From the NCBI GenBank assembly GCA_910578795.1, contig CAJTSD010000061.1, positions 1 to 10,073 on the forward strand: DNA of 10,073 nt, written 5' to 3'. Made by a program: the position numbers and the translations under genes. This DNA is from an uncultured Lachnospiraceae bacterium (lineage in GTDB: Bacteria; Bacillota; Clostridia; Lachnospirales; Lachnospiraceae). The notes beneath the pieces are model-generated. The model was not told the DNA's origin and ran no database searches. It was given only the letters and a program-made list of their open reading frames with translations. Shown piece after piece: positions 1 to 5,077 of the stretch (position 1 is the first letter of the stretch; each line of letters begins with the position of its first letter).

Positions 1-108
1 CGTTTCAATGAATACTATGAACTCGTTTATTTTATTTGCGTCCCATCCTTCTTGTGTCAATTTAAGAATAATATTAGTGGTTTCTTTTGCTGTCAAATCT
101 GCTACCAT
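1..108 (-). CDS. Small unknown protein, 5' end only
   Basis: An open frame of 36 codons starts at ATG 108 and leaves the window at position 1 with no stop. It begins MVADLTAKETTNIILKL and continues into a mostly helical, charged stretch containing GWDANKINEFI. A GGCGG motif lies 7 bases before the ATG and a good sigma-A promoter (157-185) lies behind it, so the start is believable. The helix-turn-helix-like rhythm (a KETT helix, then GWDANKINEFIVFI) recalls very small unnamed Firmicute proteins. I do not recognise a family and cannot judge function from this fragment. Confidence 0.6.
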   Translation of the reverse strand, partial: MVADLTAKETTNIILKLTQEGWDANKINEFIVFIET

Positions 109-156
109 CCTTTCACCGCCTTTTTGATTCGTGTCATTGTTATTTGCTACAGCTTA

Positions 157-185
157 ATCATACCAAATTGTGTAAAGGGTGTAAA
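157..185 (-). promoter_or_regulatory. Sigma-A promoter for the left-edge gene
   Basis: On the minus strand, TTTACA (180-185) is followed after exactly 17 bases by TATGAT (157-162). Each box matches the consensus at 5 of 6 positions. It lies about 50 bases upstream of the ATG at 108. The TGTAAAG motif occurs twice, 9 bases apart (171-177 and 180-186 on the plus strand), so a second register for the -35 box exists. Confidence 0.6.
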
Positions 186-273
186 GCCTTATTAAGTTTT
201 TTGCATACTCTGTTTTAATGAAAAATAAATGCATTTTCGCTTTTACTGCCAAATTAGAAAATAGAATGATTCA

Positions 274-1023
274 TCATTTCACAAAAACAGTATTTCCCAC
301 CTCAATATGATTAACCCATATTACTCCGCTGTCGTTTGTGATATTATAAAGTGCTTTCTCCTGTTTGGTGGTTAGTTCATATTGGTTTACATAATTTTCT
401 TGCCTTGGAAAAGGAAATTTCATGTCCGTAATAACCTGAGTACCCTTACGAAATCCATTCCCAACAAATAACCCCTCCAATTCCCCTGAAGAATAAAACC
501 GAATATGACCGTCTTTTTTTACCTTCATAAACTGGTCTATCACGCGGTTCTCATCATTTTCATTTCTCATAGGATCAGAAACAAGCACCGTTCCGCCTTT
601 TGACAAAATTCTGTTCATCTGCCGAACGGCATTCGCCGCATTCGGGAAATGGTGGAATGCATACCGTGTAACAATTAAATCAACACTTTCCGCAGAAAAC
701 GGAAAGCTTAATCCGTCAAAAACCTGAAAGGACAAATTGGAAATTCCTTTTTCCCTGACAGCGGCGTTATTTTTTTCTACAATTCCTTCCGCAATATCAA
801 TTCCCCAGACACAGGCATTTGGAAATTTTTCAGCCAGCGGAAATGCCAAGTACCCCGTCCCCGTGCCAATGTCTAAAATGGTGCGGTAGTCGCTGCCGCT
901 TACCAAATCCAACAGAAGAAACAAATGTTTATCATCTTTTATAATTTCCGCGTATTTTTGATTGTCCAAAATGCGGTTAAAGCTTTCTTTGGCTTGTCTT
1001 ACATATTCCATATTCGTATTCAT
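274..1023 (-). CDS. Class I SAM-dependent methyltransferase
   Basis: Predicted 249-aa cytosolic methyltransferase of the Methyltransf_11/UbiE-like type. The SAM-binding motif I is clear at about residues 49-58 (ILDIGTGTGY). It is followed by an acidic strand end (GIDIAEGIVE, about 74-83), a motif with FDGLSFPF, and DLIVTRYAFHHF, typical of motif II. The substrate cannot be read from the sequence; the C-terminal third is the variable, substrate-specific part. The start is uncertain. ATG 1023 or 1011 gives a normal N terminus for the family, but neither has a strong ribosome binding site. A TTG at 1086 would add 21 residues and does have AAGGTAAG at proper distance. I prefer 1023 because the added residues (rich in R, C and V) do not resemble a family N terminus. 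It stands alone, divergent from the broken gene at 1316. Confidence 0.85.
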   Translation of the reverse strand: MNTNMEYVRQAKESFNRILDNQKYAEIIKDDKHLFLLLDLVSGSDYRTILDIGTGTGYLAFPLAEKFPNACVWGIDIAEGIVEKNNAAVREKGISNLSFQVFDGLSFPFSAESVDLIVTRYAFHHFPNAANAVRQMNRILSKGGTVLVSDPMRNENDENRVIDQFMKVKKDGHIRFYSSGELEGLFVGNGFRKGTQVITDMKFPFPRQENYVNQYELTTKQEKALYNITNDSGVIWVNHIEVGNTVFVK

Positions 1024-1169
1024 GGCACGCACCCATTCACAGCGTATTTTTACCCGAATTGTAGCACATACCTGATAGGTGGGCAATGATATATCTTACC
1101 TTTTTTAGAGATTGGTGCGCTTGACTTTTTTTATGGTTTCGGTTTTGAGGCAATATTTTGGGGATTTTA

Positions 1170-1198
1170 TTAACAAATTTCGATGAAACCAATATGAT
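1170..1198 (+). promoter_or_regulatory. Sigma-A promoter for the frameshifted gene at 1316
   Basis: TTAACA (1170-1175) and TATGAT (1193-1198) are separated by 17 bases; each box matches consensus at 5 of 6 positions. Transcription would start near 1205, giving a leader of about 110 bases before the ATG at 1316. The rest of the gap between the divergent genes (1024-1315) shows nothing else I can support. Confidence 0.55.
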
Positions 1199-1315
1199 GA
1201 TTCTGAGAAATATGTGAATTTGGTAAAGGAGCGGGATTCAAAAAATGTCTTTATCCCCCAAATTATACACTGAGAAACATAGTTATATAACCAAAAGAAA
1301 GGAGAACAACATTCA

Positions 1316-1809
1316 ATGGACATCACAAAATTCGAATCCTTCGGTCAGATTTGCACCAAGGAATTACCAAATGAAATCGACAAAATCTTACATGCCGCAA
1401 ACGGAAAAAACGCCTGGCGATTGGCATTATAACGACAGATGATTTTTACGGCTGCTATTTGGCATGGGATTACACGAAAAACATAAGGGAACACTACAAT
1501 TGGAAAAATGGACTGACGCCCGCATTCCTGTATCAGCCCCTTGTGGACATTGTGGAGGATTGCAAAGAGATTGATTTCTGCAGCCCGTCCGATGAAAAAT
1601 GGGAGTTTGCGAAAGCGCTGCTTTGTGTATTGGACAAAAGCATCAAACAAATTCCCGACGAAATTTTTCGGAAAAACGGCTTTCAGCGGGAGGAGATCCT
1701 GTTCTTTTCGACAATGAGTGACGGTGATTACATGGAAGAAATGCTCGACGTATCGGTAAAACTGTTCAACACTCCAATAACACTTGAGATATACGGAGTC
1801 AAACAATAA
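1316..1809 (+). pseudogene. DUF4303-like protein, one frameshift
   Basis: An ATG at 1316, with AAAGGAG 11 bases upstream, opens a frame reading MDITKFESFGQICTKELPN and hits TAA at 1430. The -1 frame then continues without a break to the stop at 1809 (through TTDDFYGCYLAWDYT and ending EIYGVKQ). Joined, they give about 164 aa, a natural length for a single small domain. The most economical repair is one extra A in the six-A run at 1405-1410, which gives GKKRLAIGIITTDDF across the join. A repair near 1427-1430 (WRLAL then ITTDDF) is also possible. The TDDF...W pattern and the size suggest the DUF4303 family, often grouped with immunity-type proteins; that family call is from memory and uncertain. 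The run reads GGA AAA AAC, a slippery heptamer in the correct frame, so programmed -1 frameshifting or a sequencing error remain alternatives to true inactivation. Confidence 0.65.
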
Positions 1810-1822
1810 TTGCCTGAAAGCG

Positions 1823-1854
1823 ATATGCCTGATTTCAGACAGAATCAGGCATAT
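1823..1854 (+). terminator. Perfect 12-bp hairpin after the gene at 1316
   Basis: ATATGCCTGATT (1823-1834) and its exact reverse complement (1843-1854) enclose an 8-base loop, 13 bases after the stop at 1809. The T tract that follows is poor on both strands, so this is a strong hairpin that probably ends or protects the transcript rather than a textbook terminator. It also lies about 90 bases beyond the end of the minus-strand operon and could serve both sides. Confidence 0.55.
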
Positions 1855-1940
1855 TCAACCGTGTTTCAATTCCATAAGGTGGCTCCCGAAGCATGCCGAC
1901 GCTTGCAGCCTATCTGATACCTGCAAACAAAGCATAACCA

Positions 1941-2186
1941 TCATGATTTATGCGCTTTATTTTTGCTTTCCCACCGCAAAATCATGCTACTCACAATGCC
2001 AATGCTGCCCAGCGCCGCACAGGACTTTGACAGAAAAACAATCCCCGCCGCAACCAGTCCGACGCCGGCAACAAAGTTACATACCGCAGCCGCCTTTAAC
2101 GCGTTCTTTTTCGGATTGGGAAGCGTTACGGAAATTCCCAACGCGTTATTCAATTTTTCGCAAGTCTGATTTACTTCTTTTATCAC
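1941..2186 (-). CDS. Small two-TM membrane protein, GTG start
   Basis: An 81-aa protein of unknown function. The start is set by GTG 2186 with GGGGAGG seven bases upstream; longer versions from upstream codons would run back through this binding site. An N-terminal amphipathic stretch (about residues 1-26, KEVNQTCEKLNNALG) is followed by two predicted membrane helices at about 31-52 (AAAVCNFVAGVGLVAAGIVF) and 56-72, then a basic tail (ESKNKAHKS). It is the last gene of the tetR operon, 13 bases after its neighbour's stop, so translation is probably coupled. No domain is recognised. Glycine-rich paired helices and co-transcription with a TetR regulator fit a small inner-membrane accessory or stress protein, but that is inference. 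Confidence 0.7.
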   Translation of the reverse strand: MIKEVNQTCEKLNNALGISVTLPNPKKNALKAAAVCNFVAGVGLVAAGIVFLSKSCAALGSIGIVSSMILRWESKNKAHKS

Positions 2187-2193
2187 TTTTTCA

Positions 2194-2198
2194 CCTCC
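2194..2198 (-). promoter_or_regulatory. Ribosome binding site that fixes the GTG start at 2186
   Basis: GGAGG, extended to GGGGAGGTG on the minus strand, lies 7 bases before GTG 2186. It directly follows, and partly overlaps, the TAG stop of the upstream gene (2200-2202), the usual layout for translational coupling. Confidence 0.75.
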
Positions 2199-2199
2199 C

Positions 2200-2424
2200 C
2201 TAAAACAATAGCTGCATTCCATGGTTGACAATCAGCAACGCACCAATTCCTATGAAAATCCATACAACAACGGCTTTATTTTTGCTTCCCTTTCTCTTGC
2301 GCCAAAACAGGCAAAGCAACCCCGCCCCCACAAGGCAGAACCCGACAATCAGTGACACGATGGAAATCGTCTGCAAGGTCCCTGCATTCGGAACCGCAAC
2401 AAAATCGGGAATTGCAAAATACAT
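2200..2424 (-). CDS. Small two-TM membrane protein
   Basis: A 74-aa protein starting at ATG 2424, with AAGGAG 7 bases upstream. A short N-terminal segment (MYFAIPDFVAVPNAG) precedes a membrane helix at about residues 17-41 (ISIVSLIVGFCLVGAGLLCL). A strongly basic loop (WRKRKGSKNK, 41-50) and a second helix at about 50-67 follow. The positive loop should face the cytoplasm, placing both termini outside. It lies between the TetR regulator (26-base gap) and a second two-TM gene (13-base gap) in one operon. The family is not recognised. The two small membrane genes differ in sequence, so they are not a recent duplication, though they could act as a pair. Confidence 0.72.
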   Translation of the reverse strand: MYFAIPDFVAVPNAGTLQTISIVSLIVGFCLVGAGLLCLFWRKRKGSKNKAVVVWIFIGIGALLIVNHGMQLLF

Positions 2425-2450
2425 AAAATCACTCCTTTCCCATACTCCCG

Positions 2451-3041
2451 TTACACAAAAATATTTGCCACAAGGCTGTCCGCCATAAAATCAAAAACAG
2501 CGAAATAGTCACAAGTGACGCAGAGCGTTTCCTTAGCGCTGATTGTTGACAGCAGCGCGCTGAACGTCCCATAAGCTTGCGCTTCCTCAATTTTCAGATG
2601 AAGATTTGCGGCATGGACTGCCTGCCTGAAAAAGCCAAAGCTGTCAAACTTGATTTTCTGAATCGTTTCCTTAGGCAGCTTTGTCACAAACGACTGGAAA
2701 TCCGCCGTATTGACGTTGTACAGAAACGGCTTGCTGTCGTATTCCCGAAACAGCATTTTCAGGGACTGCGCAAATCCTTCCTTCGTTTGGTTGTTCCTGT
2801 TGATGTCAAGGACCTGTTCCGTCAGCCGCCGCTGTATGTTCGCGATGGTCTCGGAAAACAAATCCTCCTTTGTCGGGTAGAGCGTGTAAAACGTGCCGAT
2901 TGAAATAGCAGCCTGCCCGCACAGATTTTGAATGCTTGTCTTTTTGTATCCTTGTGCAATCCAACATGCTTCGCAGAGCGCTTCAAGTTTTTCGCGGATT
3001 CTTTTTTTGTCCGCGTCCAAAAGGACTGGTTTAGACGGCAT
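2451..3041 (-). CDS. TetR/AcrR-family transcriptional regulator
   Basis: A 196-aa protein of normal length for the family. The N-terminal DNA-binding domain spans about residues 11-62. The helix-turn-helix and its hallmark (TSIQNLCGQAAISIGTFYTL, then YPTKEDLF) are at about 35-62. The C-terminal ligand-binding and dimerisation half (65-196) is family-variable, so the ligand is unknown. ATG 3041 has AAGGAG 10 bases upstream. It is the first gene of an operon with two small membrane proteins. The promoter (3109-3137) and a long palindrome (3072-3108) lie directly upstream, so it very likely represses its own operon. TetR regulators next to membrane proteins commonly respond to a toxic or membrane-active compound; that role is inferred here. 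Confidence 0.9.
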   Translation of the reverse strand: MPSKPVLLDADKKRIREKLEALCEACWIAQGYKKTSIQNLCGQAAISIGTFYTLYPTKEDLFSETIANIQRRLTEQVLDINRNNQTKEGFAQSLKMLFREYDSKPFLYNVNTADFQSFVTKLPKETIQKIKFDSFGFFRQAVHAANLHLKIEEAQAYGTFSALLSTISAKETLCVTCDYFAVFDFMADSLVANIFV

Positions 3042-3071
3042 AAACAGATTTCTCCTTCCTGTGACGAAACA

Positions 3072-3108
3072 TTATTTGCGAATATTCGTAATTTATATTC
3101 GCAAATAA
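3072..3108. promoter_or_regulatory. Palindromic operator, probably for the TetR regulator
   Basis: TTATTTGCGAATAT (3072-3085) and its exact reverse complement (3095-3108) are separated by 9 bases. Inside, CGAATATTCG (3079-3088) is itself a perfect 10-bp palindrome, so the site holds overlapping half-sites of the TATTCG type. It covers the predicted transcription start just downstream of the -10 box at 3109, where bound repressor would block initiation. Confidence 0.75.
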
Positions 3109-3137
3109 AGAATACCATGACCGACGAAACTTGTCAA
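3109..3137 (-). promoter_or_regulatory. Sigma-A promoter of the tetR operon
   Basis: On the minus strand, TTGACA (3132-3137, perfect) is followed after 17 bases by TATTCT (3109-3114). The start point would fall near 3102, inside the palindrome at 3072-3108, giving a leader of about 60 bases. Confidence 0.8.
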
Positions 3138-3239
3138 GTAAGAAATTCAATAGGAATTGTCCAACAGAAATTGTCTTTGATGAAAAAATAGAAGGAGATG
3201 TAACTGTTTGTGAAATAGCGCAATGGTTGAGATGCATCA

Positions 3240-3268
3240 TTGTGACGCGGACGCTTGTGTGATATAAT
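3240..3268 (+). promoter_or_regulatory. Promoter entering the 69-bp repeats
   Basis: TTGTGA (3240-3245) and a perfect TATAAT (3263-3268) are separated by 17 bases; the -10 is also extended (TGATATAAT). This is the only one of the three TATAAT copies here with a usable -35 box. Confidence 0.55.
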
Positions 3269-3400
3269 GTCGACAGACATTATACGCGCCCGAATGGGCA
3301 TGAATGTACCGTAATTGCGAAGCAATTATGTTATAATGTCGACAGACATTATACGCGCCCGAATGGGCATGAATATACCGTAATTGCGAAGCAATTATGG
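3263..3400 (+). repeat. Two tandem 69-bp structured units
   Basis: Units 3263-3331 and 3332-3400 match at 67 of 69 positions (differences at 3306/3375 and 3331/3400). A third TATAAT follows at 3401 in the same phase. Each unit can form three hairpins. The first is a 9-bp stem (TATAATGTC paired with GACATTATA around GACA). The second is GCCC-GAAT-GGGC. The third is TAATTGC-GAA-GCAATTA. In unit 2 the two differing bases extend the third stem to 13 pairs (3375-3387 with 3391-3403, one G.U). Each TATAAT is preceded by TGN (extended -10), and the first palindrome also shows TATAAT on the minus strand. It lies directly upstream of the SUKH gene and may be a member of a dispersed repeat family. Confidence 0.85.
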
Positions 3401-3406
3401 TATAAT
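3401..3406 (+). promoter_or_regulatory. Extended -10 element nearest the SUKH gene
   Basis: TATAAT preceded by TGG (TGGTATAAT) sits at the end of the second 69-bp unit, about 65 bases before the ATG at 3471. The -35 position (3378-3383, CCGTAA) is poor, so activity would depend on the extended -10. The same element occurs at 3332-3337 inside the repeats. Confidence 0.45.
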
Positions 3407-3470
3407 TTCACTATTCCTGATAGGAGAAAACAGATTTTTAGGGAACGATTAAAAATGGAGGTATCAGAAG

Positions 3471-3965
3471 ATGATCAATCAGTTTGCAAGTTATATGGAA
3501 GAAAACGGCTGGCAGGTGGAACGATATGAAAACCCAAATCAGTACATTTCAGATACAGTTACAAGCAGATACAAAAATATTCCAAAACAGTGGCTTGAAT
3601 TTATCGAATCAATAAAGTGCATGATGAATGCCGAAGAAACCATATGGTTTTTATGCGCGTACGATTACGATATGCAGAGTGATGAGGCATTTCCGTGGAA
3701 TGCATGGGAACAGATTAGCCTCGAGAGCGCAAGCGGAGATAAAGAGTGGGAACGCAAAATCAGAATATTTTGGGAGAATCATCTTCCGATTGTCATGTCC
3801 GTAAAAGGCGGTTATTCTTATTATGCTATTTCCATGAAGGACGGATCGGTTGTGCGGGGCGCAGAGCCGGAATTTGAAGAATGTGAAGTTGCTGCGCCTT
3901 CGTTTGCAGAGTTTATGGGTAAAATCGTGAAAGGTGAAATATTGGCAGGGATACTGGAAAACTAG
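3471..3965 (+). CDS. SMI1/KNR4 (SUKH) family protein
   Basis: A 164-aa intact cytosolic protein. ATG 3471 has GGAGG 9 bases upstream. Residues about 34-66 (YKNIPKQWLEFIESIKC through WFLCAYDY) and the segment around 101-120 (WENHLPIVMSVKGGYSYYAI) match the SUKH pattern, in which the later core reads P-I-x-x-x-x-G-G-Y-x-Y-Y. The family is known mainly as immunity proteins that bind polymorphic toxins, but many copies stand alone. Here no toxin or secretion gene is adjacent; upstream lie only the 69-bp repeats and downstream a convergent alarmone synthetase. It may therefore be an orphan immunity gene kept against toxins from neighbours (inference). Its TAG stop overlaps the stop of the convergent gene in a shared CTAG (3962-3965). 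Confidence 0.8.
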   Translation: MINQFASYMEENGWQVERYENPNQYISDTVTSRYKNIPKQWLEFIESIKCMMNAEETIWFLCAYDYDMQSDEAFPWNAWEQISLESASGDKEWERKIRIFWENHLPIVMSVKGGYSYYAISMKDGSVVRGAEPEFEECEVAAPSFAEFMGKIVKGEILAGILEN

Positions 3966-4690
3966 CTGTTTTCGATAATATCCCTGACTTTTTGCATTTT
4001 TAAATCAAGCTGTGCACTCATTTTGGCGCATTCAGAAAGTTCCGAGGAGGTAAGCGCGGTCAGCTCCTCAGAGAGATTTTTCTTATAGCGCAGCTTATGT
4101 TCGAGATTTGCCCAAAACTCCATAGCGATTGTCCGAAGCTGTACCTCCACCTTCATCAGCCGCTTTTCCGTTTCTAAAAATACGGGAACTTCGACGATGA
4201 GATGGAAACTGCGGTAGCCGTTTTCTTTAGGGTGGGCAATATAATCTTTTTGCTGAATCAGCCGTATGTCATCTTGCTTGAGCAGGCAGTCTGCAAGCAT
4301 ATAGATGTCATCAACGAAGGAGCAGATTACCCTGACGCCTGCAATGTCGTGTATTTCTTCCAACGAATCGTAATTCAACGGAAGGTTTCGCCTGATTAGC
4401 TTTTCGCCGATGCTTTTTGGGGATTTTATTCTTGTTTTGATTGTTTCAATGGGATTGCGCTCATAATTCAGTGAAAAACGCTCGTTTAAAACTTTAAATT
4501 TCGTTTCAATTTCCAATATTGCGCACTGATAGCATGACATTAATGATTTTAATTCTTCATACGTTTCCCTTGCTTTTAAAATAGAAGCTTCGTCAAACAG
4601 GCTGGAAAGCTGCTGTGCCAAGGACGCAGAATTACCGCCGGTCTGTAACATGGTTCCTACCATTGGAGTTACAATATCTTTCATATCCAT
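3962..4690 (-). CDS. Small alarmone synthetase, RelP (YwaC)-like
   Basis: A 242-aa GTP pyrophosphokinase that would move pyrophosphate from ATP to GDP or GTP to make (p)ppGpp. It has a single RelA/SpoT synthetase domain, about residues 60-205, and no hydrolase or TGS domain. Visible motifs in order are: RNPIETIKTRIKSPKSIGEK (78-97, ATP-binding basic loop); HDIAGVR with metal-binding Asp115; PKENGYRSFH (154-163, nucleotide-stacking Tyr); and VEVQLRT with catalytic Glu182, then EFWANLEHKLRYK. The order and spacing resemble Bacillus YwaC/RelP more than RelQ. About 50 extra N-terminal residues are unusual and may be regulatory. ATG 4690 has GAGGTG 7 bases upstream. It forms no operon, so a toxic-SAS/antitoxin arrangement is unlikely. 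Confidence 0.88.
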   Translation of the reverse strand: MDMKDIVTPMVGTMLQTGGNSASLAQQLSSLFDEASILKARETYEELKSLMSCYQCAILEIETKFKVLNERFSLNYERNPIETIKTRIKSPKSIGEKLIRRNLPLNYDSLEEIHDIAGVRVICSFVDDIYMLADCLLKQDDIRLIQQKDYIAHPKENGYRSFHLIVEVPVFLETEKRLMKVEVQLRTIAMEFWANLEHKLRYKKNLSEELTALTSSELSECAKMSAQLDLKMQKVRDIIENS

Positions 4691-4798
4691 AATCTGTCAC
4701 CTCGTTTTTTGTGATGAAGAAAGCATCTTCAACAGTTCTCCGTATCCTTGCCTGTTCTGTTTTACGCTTGTCCAAAACAGTTTCTCTTAAACAAATAA

Positions 4799-4827
4799 AT
4801 TGTACTATGTTATTGACTGCATTACAA
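4799..4827 (-). promoter_or_regulatory. Promoter of the alarmone synthetase gene
   Basis: On the minus strand, TTGTAA (4822-4827) and TACAAT (4799-4804) are 17 bases apart, giving a leader of about 100 bases. The leader holds a 7-bp inverted repeat, CTGTTTT (4757-4763) with AAAACAG (4774-4780), which could form a hairpin. Confidence 0.5.
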
Positions 4828-4933
4828 GCAAAACGTCTATAAACATAATATAAAAAAATGATGAATTTGCATGAACTGATACGGCAGAGTTGAAAAAACA
4901 GGGCGAAAATGATTTCCTTTTCCTTCCATATAT

Positions 4934-4941
4934 GTTACAAT
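4934..4941 (+). promoter_or_regulatory. Candidate extended -10 promoter for the chemoreceptor pseudogene
   Basis: TGTTACAAT-type extended -10 (TG at 4933-4934, TACAAT at 4936-4941) with only a poor -35 (TTTCCT, 4913-4918). Transcription would start near 4948, about 130 bases before the ATG at 5078. A flagellar sigma-28 site was looked for and not seen. Confidence 0.35.
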
Positions 4942-4961
4942 CTTTGGGAGATATAAGCTAT

Positions 4962-5049
4962 ATTACAAGAACCGCTTCGCGAACCTTGTAATCAGATGCA
5001 CGGCGCAGAGAACGCGCCTTTTATCAGAAGTAAAAATCATTTTTGATAA
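4962..5049 (+). other. Structured leader before the chemoreceptor gene
   Basis: Three inverted repeats lie in a row. ATTACAAG (4962-4969) pairs with CTTGTAAT (4985-4992), with an inner CGC-TTC-GCG. GGCGC (5002-5006) pairs with GCGCC (5014-5018) and is followed by TTTTAT. TTATCA (5021-5026) pairs with TGATAA (5044-5049). Together they fill most of the gap before the ribosome binding site (GAGGG, 5065-5069). The GC-rich middle hairpin with its T run looks like a weak terminator. No known riboswitch class is recognised. The remainder of the 4691-5077 gap holds only the two promoters described. Confidence 0.4.
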
Positions 5050-5077
5050 ATTACATTACAGAAAGAGGGAATAGGAG

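Noticed and set aside
1105..1326. A 73-codon minus frame between the divergent genes
   Set aside because: No ribosome binding site, crosses the plus-strand promoter, and the product has no recognisable feature.
1245..1442. A 65-codon plus frame overlapping the start of the broken gene
   Set aside because: No properly spaced ribosome site and a composition unlike a protein; the frame from 1316 continues the downstream gene better.
1345..1806. A 153-codon minus-strand open frame over the broken gene
   Set aside because: The plus strand has the ribosome binding site, promoter, hairpin and a coherent protein once one shift is allowed; the minus frame has none of these.
3092..3261. An open plus frame of 56 codons with protein-like composition (contains TEIVFDEKIEGDVTVCEIAQ)
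   Set aside because: No ATG and no ribosome binding site; it overlaps the tetR promoter and operator. It could be a gene remnant, but nothing supports this beyond composition.
3263..3400. CRISPR array or insertion-sequence ends
   Set aside because: Only two directly adjoining units, no spacers, no transposase and no target-site duplication visible.
3962..4690. Toxic small alarmone synthetase with antitoxin
   Set aside because: The sequence matches housekeeping RelP-like enzymes and the only neighbour, the SUKH gene, is convergent rather than in an operon with it.
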